From Pseudomonas sp. K2I15 (GTDB lineage: Bacteria > Pseudomonadota > Gammaproteobacteria > Pseudomonadales > Pseudomonadaceae), in contig NZ_NIXO01000004.1 of the NCBI RefSeq assembly GCF_002204795.1, positions 1-64,000 on the forward strand: 64,000 nucleotides of DNA, in the 5' to 3' direction. The translations under genes and the position numbers were made by a program. The notes under the pieces are model-generated. The model was not told the DNA's origin. It saw nothing but the letters and a program-made list of their open reading frames with translations, and did not search any database. This document shows, one piece after another, positions 1-9,013 of this stretch; the stretch's first letter is position 1, and each line of letters starts with the position of its first letter.

Positions 1-120
1 GCTGGATGCGTCGTCAACCAGAACACTGCTGCTAAGCTTATCCACAATTGCTGGGACAAAAATCAGCAATCCGTCCTGGGTCAATTTTCAATCGGCAGGG
101 TGGGTCAGTTTTCAATCAGC
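1..120. mobile_element. Probable end of an IS21-like insertion sequence (partial)
   Basis: Two near-identical 20-base repeats lie at 77-96 and 101-120, both of the form TGGGTCARTTTTCAATCRGC. Tandem internal copies of a terminal motif are typical of IS21-family ends, and this wording resembles Pseudomonas IS21 elements. No istA or istB reading frame is visible in the window, so only the outer end is here. The rest of the stretch up to the tRNA shows no gene. Confidence 0.45.
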
Positions 121-276
121 GCCAACAAGGTGAGGTGAACCTTTAACGGCGGGGCGTGTGGTCCCCAAGGAGGATCAAAGAATGGTGCATGCGTGAGAAA
201 GAATGTAAGCCCGCGTATTTGGTGTTGACGCGGTGTTGCAAGGCTTGGTAATAAGGACATGGAGGAATGCGCTTTC

Positions 277-352
277 GCCGCTTTAGCTCAGTTGGTAGAG
301 CAGTTCATTCGTAATGAAAAGGTCACCAGTTCGAATCCGGTAAGCGGCACCA
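277..352 (+). tRNA. tRNA-Thr (anticodon CGT)
   Basis: A complete cloverleaf can be folded. The acceptor stem is GCCGCTT (277-283) with AAGCGGC (342-348), the D stem is GCTC/GAGC, the anticodon loop TTCGTAA has CGT at 310-312, the T loop is TTCGAAT, and CCA is encoded at 350-352. Two stems are imperfect: a G-A pair at the base of the anticodon stem and an A-C pair in the T stem. In P. aeruginosa a tRNA-Thr lies between pilA and nadC, and here nadC is 40 kb away, so this tRNA marks the left flank of the island. The recombinase operon starts just downstream. Confidence 0.93.
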
Positions 353-397
353 TCCCTTGTAGAAATGATTTAAGAAGCACCAGGTGCAATTCAGGAA

Positions 398-760
398 TCA
401 TCGTATAGGTGTAACGTTACCTACCTTGCGTAGCGCGGCTTCAAGCTCCAACATATACTTTATATACAGTGCTTCGCGGCTTAGCGCTGCGTTTATCTCG
501 CTCTGTAAGATTTTTATCTTGTCTTTGGCTTCTATTAGTTTCTTTTGATATTTATCATTACTTTTGAATTTCTTACCGTAGTGCTCCGAAATATTTTTGA
601 TCAGTAGCTCATGAGTTGGATTGTATTTTTTTATCGCGCCGCGCGGATAGCCAGCCTCTACAGCCACTGTATCATTGTTAATTTTGTATGGCCCATTGAT
701 ATGGATTGGAACTTCGGATAGCAGGCGCTCAAGTGCAAGAAAGCCCTCTGTAATATTCAT
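398..760 (-). CDS. ginD: Small accessory protein of the recombinase operon (GinD-like)
   Basis: This 120-residue protein ends the minus-strand operon of three tyrosine recombinases. Its size, position and a lysine/glutamate-rich helical segment (about residues 65-115, likely coiled coil) fit GinD of GInt islands, and also the small TnpC protein that accompanies the Tn554 TnpA/TnpB recombinases. In GInts the fourth gene is needed for recombination, but its molecular role is not known. It starts 9 bases beyond the stop of the preceding recombinase gene, so it is probably co-transcribed. No catalytic motif is visible. The name rests on gene order and size, not on an alignment. Confidence 0.7.
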   Translation of the reverse strand: MNITEGFLALERLLSEVPIHINGPYKINNDTVAVEAGYPRGAIKKYNPTHELLIKNISEHYGKKFKSNDKYQKKLIEAKDKIKILQSEINAALSREALYIKYMLELEAALRKVGNVTPIR

Positions 761-769
761 TTCTTATTC

Positions 770-2707
770 CTATGCTAGCTCGATGTTTTGTCGTTGGAAA
801 TGATCAGTTATTATATTTAGTTCTTTTATTGCACTTATTTGCTCCGGTGAATTAGGTTGCAATGTGGCTAGGAAATCGTTGAAGGTTGAGACTGCGAGAC
901 GTATTCTGGATGGTATTAGTGCGGCATGCGCACACCCAACACACGCAGATAATGGGTTTATTAGATGGCGGTGGCATGGGTTAGGGTTCATACATCCACC
1001 TGTTGCACGGGGAGTGTACGCAAGCAACCCTGCCTGTACTTGCTCGATGGTTTTCTGTCGGTGAATTAGAATATGCTCTTTGCCTAATGGTTTTATATTT
1101 TTTTCTACATGCTTCCCATAACCTCCAATAAGTTCCTCATCTGAAAGCAAAATAGTCTTAACGTAGTCTAGTGCTCGAACTATAGTGGTTACTCGTTTAA
1201 ATTCGTGCTGAAAATGGTTAGTCGAATTACCGATCAGGGATGTCGCTACCGATCCGCCTTTTGAATAGTGCGTAGTCATCTGCATGCGGATGTGTTGCAG
1301 TTGCTCATGTAACGAAGAAAAACGAATAAGTCCGCTTTCAATTCCATAATAGGCAAGAGAGCGCCGAAACTGGTGAGTGGTGAAGTGCCAATGAACTCCA
1401 GTGATGTATATTTCTTCCGCATCCCAGTTGCGAGCATACTCAATGAATTGGACTTCAATAGAGTCTTTCTCGGAAATAATAAACTCTGATGTCTTGAAAA
1501 TTCGATTGAACGTCGCGTGTGTGAGGTTGGAAAATTTGTTGCCATTTTCATTTGGCTTTATTCGATTGTGGGAAAGTGCGAAAGCAAAATGGCTGATATT
1601 AGAGAAAAGGGGTATGGCTCGTTCGATTTTACATGCTATCTTGATCCAATCACAAATGGCTTCGCAAACCGTAATTGCAGGACAAACATCAAGCGATGTT
1701 ACCCAAGCAGCGGGCTTTTTACGACCGTATCCTTTAGTTGCAATGCCGTGAAGCCAATATCCTACCTCTCCGTCAACGGTTTCTTCGCACAGGCATCCAG
1801 GGAGTAAACTGTATGCTTCGTCGTCCCTCATTCCTGAGTATATGTGAATAAGTGTTTTCGATGAAAACTGTACTTCGGAAAGATAACGCCCAAACGATAT
1901 TGAGTTATTCCATTTGTAATGCTCAGAAAGCTTCCTGAGGTTATATTGATCTATCAGTTCGTTAAATCTGAGGGGGGATATTTTACCTTCATGCAGGTAT
2001 TGACGTGCTCCGGAGTATTTTGCGGTTTCGCGATGCATTTCTAATGTTAGGAGTTTGAGGTCCTCCAAATGCAGATTAAAATCTGAAACGATTTTTTTTG
2101 TTGTTTTTATACATTTGAAAAGTAGCCTGCTCGGTATTACTAAGGTCTGTTCTTCTTGGTTCGATTCAGTAGAAGTTGAAAGCTCGGAATGATACGCGTC
2201 AAACATTTTACATCCGATCTCTTCGATGGTAAGTGAGAATAACATTTTGAGCATTGATGCAGCGGTTCGTTTTCGCGGTTGTGGACAAAATTTATGAACA
2301 AATTCTAGGCACAACTTTTCTTGCGTCAAGCAAGTTGCTATTGATAAATTATTATTTGTGCAATAATTAGATAAGCAATGAAGTGCGGAAGCCCAGCGCA
2401 AATATGCACTTACTGAATGAGTTTTTTTCTTGTAAAAATTTAGTTTAATTAAGTGCCAAAGTAAATGCTTTACATCCTGAAGTATGCCTGGGTTTGAAAG
2501 GTAGGGTTCTTTGTTGAAGTACAGAATTCCATCTCCTTTGTTTGAGGCAACAAAATATCGGAAGTCCCATAACCAGTCCCCATAAGCTGATACGCTTTCG
2601 CCGTTTAGCAAGGTCGTTACAGTAGTTTTTTTATGTGTAAATTCGCGGGGGGACAGGGATGGAAGTAAGGAATCAGTAAGTTTAGTCTGAGTTCGCTGAA
2701 TGACCAT
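770..2707 (-). CDS. ginC: Tyrosine recombinase, third of the island trio (GinC-like)
   Basis: This is a large tyrosine site-specific recombinase of about 645 residues. The C-terminal half has the expected catalytic set: an arginine in SGMRDDEAY, an HxxR box in HQFRRS, and the likely nucleophile in MTTHYSKG. A cysteine/histidine-rich tail follows (CMNPNPCHRH and CVGCAH), which looks metal-binding and recurs in large recombinases of this type. The start is uncertain. The ATG at 2707, just after the ginB stop at 2713, is chosen, but in-frame ATG and TTG codons inside ginB (up to 2758) are also possible and no site has a clear ribosome-binding sequence. It is the third gene of the ginABCD-type operon. 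Confidence 0.82.
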   Translation of the reverse strand: MVIQRTQTKLTDSLLPSLSPREFTHKKTTVTTLLNGESVSAYGDWLWDFRYFVASNKGDGILYFNKEPYLSNPGILQDVKHLLWHLIKLNFYKKKTHSVSAYLRWASALHCLSNYCTNNNLSIATCLTQEKLCLEFVHKFCPQPRKRTAASMLKMLFSLTIEEIGCKMFDAYHSELSTSTESNQEEQTLVIPSRLLFKCIKTTKKIVSDFNLHLEDLKLLTLEMHRETAKYSGARQYLHEGKISPLRFNELIDQYNLRKLSEHYKWNNSISFGRYLSEVQFSSKTLIHIYSGMRDDEAYSLLPGCLCEETVDGEVGYWLHGIATKGYGRKKPAAWVTSLDVCPAITVCEAICDWIKIACKIERAIPLFSNISHFAFALSHNRIKPNENGNKFSNLTHATFNRIFKTSEFIISEKDSIEVQFIEYARNWDAEEIYITGVHWHFTTHQFRRSLAYYGIESGLIRFSSLHEQLQHIRMQMTTHYSKGGSVATSLIGNSTNHFQHEFKRVTTIVRALDYVKTILLSDEELIGGYGKHVEKNIKPLGKEHILIHRQKTIEQVQAGLLAYTPRATGGCMNPNPCHRHLINPLSACVGCAHAALIPSRIRLAVSTFNDFLATLQPNSPEQISAIKELNIITDHFQRQNIELA

Positions 2708-2712
2708 GGCTA

Positions 2713-4602
2713 TTAAATTTTTCCAGTAAGTGCCCATAGATTTACATAGGCTTGCCAATAAGAGTGAAGTGATCCGTCGGCTAACTGTTTGTCGATGATT
2801 CTATCTGTGACTATTAAGTCTGGATTTTGCTCTAAAATGAGATTTATGTAGTATTTGGCACGGTTCAATGTCTCTGAAAGTGCTGGTGTGAAATCAGATG
2901 AGTTATCCCGAACAACCTCGATGGTGTAAGCCATGCTTTTAAGTTTATGCAGGTCTTCTGCGTCAGCATGAAGAGCATAATGGACGCAGAAAAGGCAGCC
3001 CCAAAAAGTGCTACAGTCTTTATCAAGGCCTATATTAGTGCCTATATCAATAGGTACTTGACCGCCTATACATGCACCCGAAGGCGTATTGATAGTGTCA
3101 TCTATCTCGCTTTCAGATAGGTCGGTAATGTAAGCGTATAGTTTGGTGAATTCTTTTTGCCTTATTTTTTTTGCAGACGACGAATATCTATTGGAAAATA
3201 CACGATGAGTATTTTGCATAACTAGGCTAGCAACTTGAGTTCCTTTGGTGTCGAGTACCCAGTTTGCTTTGTATTTTCTATACTCGGTTGAAGTGATGCG
3301 TGGTAGTGAGGCGTCGAGCATATGGCTAACGCGGTCATGATACGTCTGTAGAAACTGGTCGCAAATTTTAGAGGGGATTCCATTGTGAATCCGAACAAAC
3401 AGATACTTGCTATTCTTCCCATTAAGTACATAGCTTCTGAGTTTTAAGTACTTGTTGAGCAATGGAACAAAAGCGCTTTGCACTTCAAAGTATACATATT
3501 TTTGCGCCCTCGCTTTATAGACGCGAAATCCCTGCTGCTCACTGGGCACTGATATAATGTCATTAGACCACGGTATGTTTCTGAATGACTCCAGATCCAT
3601 GCCAGTAGCAGACAGCATAAGTATCTGAAATCCAGTCTGCGCCCATGAAGCAAGAAGGTGTCTTTTGTTGTGGTGTGTGTTTTCATTGGCTGAATTTAAA
3701 ATTTTTTCTGCTTTAGCCAATTCGCTTTTAGCTTTGGATGGTTTATATCCATGTTTTTCTTGCACATATTCCACGCTATTTAGACTTCCCGTCTCGTAAT
3801 CCCATCTCCAGTTAGGAGACTGCATCAAGTCGCGCTGGGATAAGCGAGATTTTGTGAGTGCCCACATTGTGCAAGGTATGACGGTTACAGATTCTTTCGG
3901 AAGTTTAAGCGTGAAAGGATATGGAGCATCATTCAGCACAAAATCGGATAGCTGTGTAAATAGCTGATAAGCCATTGTAAGGTTTTCGGTTACTGCCGCC
4001 TCCCCAGGAGGAGGGACCGGCCGCCCGATTGATCGAGCAATTATTGGCACACCTTGTCCCAATGCAAATTTTGGATTTGTTGATGCCAAACGGAAAAATT
4101 TCCTCGCTGCATGCTGTCGACGCGAAGTGAAATCATCTAGATTTTCGTGCTGTGATTTAAGCATCAGCAGATGTTTGGTGTACTCAGCATATCGCGAATT
4201 TAGTTCATGTTCATTGCTCAGTGAGTTGTTTAAAGCTTCGCAGTCTAGCCATGAAAAAAAGGGTTTAAGATGGTAGAGGTCTGAGGCCCAAATAGAGATG
4301 ATTCGTTTTTTTCCGCTGCGCAAGTCGGTCGCTATGTCATCTAATAAGTTCTGAAGTAAGCAAACCCTCGCAGAATCTAGTGATGCAGGGTCAACGTACG
4401 TGCAGTCATCAATAGTTTCTCGAATCAAGTAAGCGTAGCTGCCGAAGTCGATAAAGGATTTGTTTTTTTCCGTGAGAATTCCGATGGTCTCTATTGCATT
4501 GAGATGTTGCGATAAATCTTCGTTGTCAATAAGCTCTTGAAGTGAAATAATGCTACAGCATGGATTAATTAATTTCACAGTCTTTATCCAAAGCTTTGAC
4601 AA
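2713..4602 (-). CDS. ginB: Tyrosine recombinase, second of the island trio (GinB-like)
   Basis: This is a 629-residue protein related to integrase/recombinases. The C-terminal half has EYRKYK and NTHRVFSNRYS, which fit the second arginine region and the nucleophile tyrosine region. Where the first catalytic arginine is expected, the sequence reads ATGMDLESFRN, so that arginine seems to be replaced. A cysteine-rich tail follows (CIGG, then CSTFWGCLFC). It overlaps ginA by 38 bases, which points to one transcript and translational coupling. In GInt islands the three recombinases act together for excision and integration, and the unusual motif may mean this subunit is structural or uses another residue. 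Confidence 0.78.
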   Translation of the reverse strand: MSKLWIKTVKLINPCCSIISLQELIDNEDLSQHLNAIETIGILTEKNKSFIDFGSYAYLIRETIDDCTYVDPASLDSARVCLLQNLLDDIATDLRSGKKRIISIWASDLYHLKPFFSWLDCEALNNSLSNEHELNSRYAEYTKHLLMLKSQHENLDDFTSRRQHAARKFFRLASTNPKFALGQGVPIIARSIGRPVPPPGEAAVTENLTMAYQLFTQLSDFVLNDAPYPFTLKLPKESVTVIPCTMWALTKSRLSQRDLMQSPNWRWDYETGSLNSVEYVQEKHGYKPSKAKSELAKAEKILNSANENTHHNKRHLLASWAQTGFQILMLSATGMDLESFRNIPWSNDIISVPSEQQGFRVYKARAQKYVYFEVQSAFVPLLNKYLKLRSYVLNGKNSKYLFVRIHNGIPSKICDQFLQTYHDRVSHMLDASLPRITSTEYRKYKANWVLDTKGTQVASLVMQNTHRVFSNRYSSSAKKIRQKEFTKLYAYITDLSESEIDDTINTPSGACIGGQVPIDIGTNIGLDKDCSTFWGCLFCVHYALHADAEDLHKLKSMAYTIEVVRDNSSDFTPALSETLNRAKYYINLILEQNPDLIVTDRIIDKQLADGSLHSYWQAYVNLWALTGKI

Positions 4603-5941
4603 TGTCAGATAATAATTTTGCGGTCCATGCCTTATTCACGGTATTGATCACAGGATTCAAATTTCTGTAATCAAGGTATCTGTAAGTTGTCCTGATGTCA
4701 GAATGCCCCATGGCGTCCTGTATTCCACGGAGGACTCCATCGAGCGTAGCTTCCCCACGCTCAACGCTTTGTAGCCCCTCGTCGAGTCTGTTCAGGCAGT
4801 AAGTGGCACGAAGGTCATGAAATCGGAAACGAAAGCTGTGCCCGAGTCGCGCTATTCTGGGGAAGAGTTGTTCTGTCATGAATACTCTTACAGCTGAGCC
4901 TTCTTTGCTAGCAGATGTAGCATCGTCGGTTGATGTGTAGTATGGGTTGCCTCTACTAGTATAAAAAATATACTTCTCCGACTCTGGAAGTTGACATATT
5001 TTTGCGCGGGCTAAATACCTGTCACTGCGTAGATAAACATAAATTTTTTTGTACAGCCACGCGGGAACGTCGAGATAGTGCTTTTTGCCCCGTTTGGTAT
5101 CCACGCCCGTACCTTTGCCAGTGTGAATTCTGAAGAATTCTTGATGGGTAGGCAGTTCTCTGGCAAAGCTTCGTGCGCGCAGTGTAAATGCGGTTTGAAT
5201 CCGAGCGGAAGATGATAACGCCATCAAAAATCCGAGTATCATTTCAGTATTCTTCGAATCATATAAAGCCTTAACGGTTTCAGTCTGTTGTTCTTCTGTA
5301 AGTGGCTTAAGTTTTCCCTCGTCCACAATATGGTTAGGGTCGCGTGGGGACCTCGCTTTTTTGATAGTTTCAGCGAGGTCTGTTGTAGTGTAAGTTGTTA
5401 CTACGGTCACACCTTTGTCATCTACTGTCGATCTGGTTCGCGTAAATTCTTCCCACAGTGGATACATGCGTTGCAATCTGAATTGAAATTCCAACCACCG
5501 ATAAAACTCCACTATTGTACTCACGATCCTTGACGCACTTGACTCTGCCAATTCGCCCAAACTCACACGTTGATTAAGCAGGCTTAGAAAGGCATATGTG
5601 GGACGATTCGTTTTAAAGCGCTCGTCCGCTTTGAAATCGATCTCCAAGGTATCGAGTGCATTTTTATAGTAAGCCAAATCATCAGCTTTACGCGAAATAG
5701 ATCTCACACTTAAATTGGTACGAGTAAAATTTTGGTCGTACATACGGCTAATGAGAAAACCTACACCCTCTTTCCAGAGGGAACCGTCGTTAAGACGCAA
5801 TACCGGCAGTTCTTTTATGTAGGTTGCAGCCGTTGGATACGACCAATTTAACAGCGAAGGTGATTGTAAAAGTTTTTCATTGGTCAAAAGGGCGAGAGCA
5901 GGCCTGGCGCAAGGCACCCGTTTAAGTACTATTTTTTTCAT
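4565..5941 (-). CDS. ginA: Tyrosine recombinase, first of the island trio (GinA-like)
   Basis: This is a 458-residue tyrosine recombinase with a full catalytic set: an arginine in SSSARIQTAF, HxxR in FHDLRATY, the downstream histidine in MGHSD and the nucleophile in TTYRYLDY. It opens the minus-strand operon ginA-ginB-ginC-ginD, whose genes overlap or nearly touch. Three tandem tyrosine recombinases plus a small protein at one end of an island is the defining arrangement of GInt elements. Next to a tRNA it most likely carries out excision and insertion of the island. A 10-base palindrome (TTGTATACAA, 6057-6066) lies upstream and could be part of the promoter or a regulatory site. Confidence 0.85.
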   Translation of the reverse strand: MKKIVLKRVPCARPALALLTNEKLLQSPSLLNWSYPTAATYIKELPVLRLNDGSLWKEGVGFLISRMYDQNFTRTNLSVRSISRKADDLAYYKNALDTLEIDFKADERFKTNRPTYAFLSLLNQRVSLGELAESSASRIVSTIVEFYRWLEFQFRLQRMYPLWEEFTRTRSTVDDKGVTVVTTYTTTDLAETIKKARSPRDPNHIVDEGKLKPLTEEQQTETVKALYDSKNTEMILGFLMALSSSARIQTAFTLRARSFARELPTHQEFFRIHTGKGTGVDTKRGKKHYLDVPAWLYKKIYVYLRSDRYLARAKICQLPESEKYIFYTSRGNPYYTSTDDATSASKEGSAVRVFMTEQLFPRIARLGHSFRFRFHDLRATYCLNRLDEGLQSVERGEATLDGVLRGIQDAMGHSDIRTTYRYLDYRNLNPVINTVNKAWTAKLLSDIVKALDKDCEIN

Positions 5942-6375
5942 TGATCTAAACCGGGTGATATATGCGCTTTGCTCTGGCGTCTATGAACAGTGCATGCATG
6001 ATATGCGCAAAGTTTTCGTTGTTTCAACTCTGCCGATCTGGGCTGTGGTAGTTAAGTTGTATACAATGTTTGTGGAGTTGACAAAATTGGTTCAAAAACG
6101 AAGTTTGTTTATATGATTGACATATTGATCGTATGTTTTAATGGGTGTCGCGCGCTTTAGGGGAAGTTTCAATCGCGATATTCGATTGCTGTATTTTTGA
6201 TTGATCCGACGAATGGTAATGCTTTGTCGCTCATTAACCTTAAAAGATGACTGTGTCACGCTTCTTACAGAGTACTTAAGCCCGCGTCGGTAGGTGCGAA
6301 CCCGAATAGATGAACGAGCCCCCGTGAAAGACAGGACACAGCTTCTCCCTTACGATAACGGATAGGCAAACGGTT
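5942..6375. other. Gene-free stretch upstream of ginA
   Basis: No convincing reading frame is seen in these 430 bases. The part next to ginA is AT-rich and must hold its promoter, reading towards the left. A perfect palindrome, TTGTATACAA, is at 6057-6066. On the minus strand TTGTCA lies 15 bases before TATACA, which is a short spacing for a sigma-70 promoter, so this is only a hint. Confidence 0.35.
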
Positions 6376-6741
6376 ATGACTAATAGCAACGATAAGAGTG
6401 GTGAGCTGTAGGGGCAGGAGCGGCGCCGCCGCTGGAGTCCAGAGCAAAAACTGGCCATGGTTCGAGAGAGTCTTGAGCCAGGGCAAAGCGTTTCAGTGGT
6501 GGTCGGCGCAACGGTATCAGTGCCAACCAGCTGTTCCTGTGGCACAAGATGTATCAGGACGGCAACATGTTGGCGGTCCGTGTTAGCGAGGCCGTGGTGC
6601 CACGTCGGAGCTGAGCGATGCGCTCAAGTAGATCCGTGAACTGCAACGGATGCTGGGCAAAAAAATGATGGAAGCAGAAATCCTCAAAGAGACCGTGGGG
6701 ATCGCCCGGTCGCGAAAATGGACTACCAGTGAGAAAAAATG
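6376..6741 (+). pseudogene. IS3-family (IS2-type) transposase OrfA remnant
   Basis: Reading across frames gives a recognisable OrfA of the IS3 family: RRRRWSPEQKLAMVRESLEP, then NQLFLWHK-like, then ELSDALKQIRELQRMLGKK and MMEAEILKE. The gene starts with ATG at 6376, meets a stop after about a dozen codons, and changes frame at least twice (near 6505 and 6600). The N-terminal helix-turn-helix and the C-terminal leucine-zipper-like part are both discernible. No OrfB with the DDE catalytic domain follows, so the element is a dead fragment. Confidence 0.75.
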
Positions 6742-7180
6742 ACGTCATTGATCTCTGGGACGTCGCTGCGAGGGTGCAAGAACATTCTCAGCATTCATGC
6801 GTTGCGCATGGCCAACGCTAAAAGTCTTGCTAGCGTTCCAAGCTCTCCGTGATTTCCATGGGCAGCCGCGAAGGAGGCTAAATCAGCTGTGTTGCCAAAG
6901 CGTCGAGACCCAGGTGCAGGTCCTTAGAAATTCAAACGCTTGCGCTCGGGTTCACACCATGCTCTTTGAAGTATGCGCGCCAGCTGGACGCTTGCCGCGA
7001 TCCTAGCGCATCCCAACGGCTCAGGCTGCGGTTTTCACGTGAATGTCGGACCTAAAGATTCCCTCCGCGCACTCGAAGCTGCGTTGTTCATGATCGGCTA
7101 CGACTTGGGTGAGTGACCTAACATCTTCGCCTGACTGGTCCTCGGGAGCACCGGAGGGGCCTCCAGATTAGGAGATCGAT
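6742..7180. other. Decayed sequence without an intact gene
   Basis: Nothing intact is visible in this 440-base stretch behind the IS3 remnant. A short plus-strand segment around 7000-7115 reads as plausible protein (containing HPNGSGCGFHVNV and LEAALFMIGYDLGE) and ends at a TGA, which suggests the tail of a lost gene that I do not recognise. Confidence 0.3.
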
Positions 7181-7238
7181 TAATGGAATCATTGAGCAAC
7201 GGGCAGGCCTTGATCATGAGTCTCGCAAGTCACGGGAT

Positions 7239-7544
7239 TTGCGTCAAAGCCCTTCAGCTGAGATGGTGGAACGTCTCCCAGAAATGACGCACGAACAATG
7301 CCAGACCCACCTCTTCGCCCTCCAGAAAGGAAACCGCATTATCAGTGAGGAAATGGATGGCCGGTGGGTGGTATCAACTGTTGATCTTGCTGTGCCAGCT
7401 TATCAGCCGGAATACAGTCCGGAATTTGCTGAAATGATCATTGCTGCGTCGTGCCGTGAAATGATTGAAATTGACCCTGATGAAATGATTGCCCAGCTAG
7501 AGGTGGTGATTAAAAACGCTTGGGTCAAAAAATCTCAGTTTTGA
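7239..7544 (+). CDS. Small hypothetical protein
   Basis: This is a short acidic protein of about 101 residues that I do not recognise. The reading frame looks coding in its middle and end (for example RIISEEMDGRWVVSTVDL and a glutamate-rich tail). The first available start is a TTG at 7239, but the open frame continues upstream to about 7130, so the true start may be further left or the gene may have lost its beginning. It lies in a decayed region between an IS remnant and a broken msrA. No motif, signal peptide or membrane segment is seen. Confidence 0.4.
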   Translation: MRQSPSAEMVERLPEMTHEQCQTHLFALQKGNRIISEEMDGRWVVSTVDLAVPAYQPEYSPEFAEMIIAASCREMIEIDPDEMIAQLEVVIKNAWVKKSQF

Positions 7545-7763
7545 TTCTCATGCCGTATTGTCGGGCATCGCCACGAAGCGGTAAGTCGTATGGATGAAAC
7601 ACTGTCGAGTGTCGGAGGCCTATTGCGTAGCATCGACTGGTAAGAGCCACAGACGACCTGCCCCGCGCGCCCCAATCTCGTCAGGTGATTAGCCATAGGG
7701 ATGCCAGACATCCATCGCAACGATCCCTATCATCAGTTACGCGATGACCCTGGCGCTTGGATG

Positions 7764-8220
7764 TCAGGCGCGCTTCGGCAGCTTCCAGTTCGCCAGTATG
7801 AAGTGGCAGCTGTAGTCGTCAGGTAAGCGCTGCAAATAATCCTGGTGCTCAGGTTCGGCTTCCCAGAACTGCCCTGCCGGTTCGATTTCGGTGACCACAA
7901 GGCCTGGCCATAGATGCGAGGCGTCTATGTCGGCGACGGTGTCTTCCGCGACGTCGCGTTGCTGTTCGCTTAAGTAATCGATTGCCGAACGGTAGCTGGC
8001 GCCACGGTCATTTCCCTGGAGGTTGGGTGTTCTGGGATCGTGTATCTGGAAAAAGAATTCGAGGATCTGCCGGTAGCTGATATCGGCAGGATCGAAGACT
8101 ATTTCAATGGCCTCGGCGCGGGTGCCATGCTTACGGTAGGTTGCATTTGGCACATCGCCGCCGCTTTAGCCGACCCGTATTTGCAGCACGCCGGGGTGAA
8201 ATTCAAAGAAGCTCTGCATC
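7764..8220 (-). pseudogene. msrA: Peptide methionine sulfoxide reductase A, broken
   Basis: The C-terminal 129 residues are clear Msr[60 protein letters not shown]. MsrA repairs oxidised methionine using a cysteine in the motif GCFWG near the N-terminus. Upstream of the intact frame the sequence still reads like MsrA (FHPGVLQIRVG, then a TAA where a tyrosine is expected, then SGGDV), but the GCFWG start is missing. The gene therefore has an in-frame stop and has lost its catalytic cysteine. A partial product from the ATG at 8153 could be made but should be inactive. Confidence 0.85.
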
Positions 8221-8401
8221 AGTCAGAAACATGATCGCTCGGCTTTTAGTGAATTGACTGGCGAAAACACGAATTTTGAATGGAGAATTTGCGAGTTTTC
8301 ATTAGCGCATGAACTAGGAGCGCTACAAAAAAGCGTACTCTCGCTCTGTTTCCTTTGAAAAGCGTACGCAGTTGATGAGCGAATAGGCTAGGTTCATCTG
8401 C

Positions 8402-9013
8402 TCAGCGCTTTGCAACAATGAAATTTAGCCATATCATTTTTTCGCTTATGTCGGAGGAAGCACTTTCCCACGAGTCTACAACTACGAGTTCCAACTGATT
8501 GGCGATTATCGAAACCAACTCGGATTGCCGGTAGTTGTAGAATAGTCTGCCATCAGGTTTTCGAACCTCTCCCTCTCCTCGTTTCACAGAAAAGTAAAAG
8601 ACTCCGTTCCTTTTTAGTCGATCGGACACCAAAGAGAGCACTTTGCTCATATTTGGTGGTGCTACGTGCAAAAGAGATGCGCAAGCCCACACCCCATCAT
8701 AAAATTTATTGATATGTAAATTCTCGGCAGTACACTCGTAAATGACAGTTTTTGTGCGAGTTCTTGCTATGGCCGCTACTTCTTTTGCAGGTTCTACACC
8801 ATCAACCTCAAAACCAAGCGATAGAAAATATGCTATGTCTCTGCCAGGACCGCACCCTATATCCAGAATACTTCCGCCTTGTGGCACCCGCGATGTAAAT
8901 TCAGACCAAGGCCGATGTAAAGCCAGAGAGCTGGTTCGCAAGTCGTAGCTGATAGCATTCTGGTTGTAATACTCCAAAGTCAGGTCGTCAGCTGCCACTT
9001 CTATTAAGCTCAC
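8402..9013 (-). CDS. Class I SAM-dependent methyltransferase
   Basis: This protein of about 203 residues has a Rossmann-type methyltransferase core. Motif I is ILDIGCGPGRDIAYF, followed by an acidic residue at the end of strand 2 (FEVDGVEP) and a motif with LLHVAPPNMSKVL, as in small-molecule methyltransferases related to TehB. The start is set at the GTG at 9013, which overlaps the TGA of the preceding membrane-protein gene by four bases (GTGA), so translation is probably coupled. A longer frame to 9115 exists but lies wholly inside the neighbour. The substrate is unknown, and pairing with a membrane protein on a defence-rich island suggests a joint function. Confidence 0.75.
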   Translation of the reverse strand: MSLIEVAADDLTLEYYNQNAISYDLRTSSLALHRPWSEFTSRVPQGGSILDIGCGPGRDIAYFLSLGFEVDGVEPAKEVAAIARTRTKTVIYECTAENLHINKFYDGVWACASLLHVAPPNMSKVLSLVSDRLKRNGVFYFSVKRGEGEVRKPDGRLFYNYRQSELVSIIANQLELVVVDSWESASSDISEKMIWLNFIVAKR

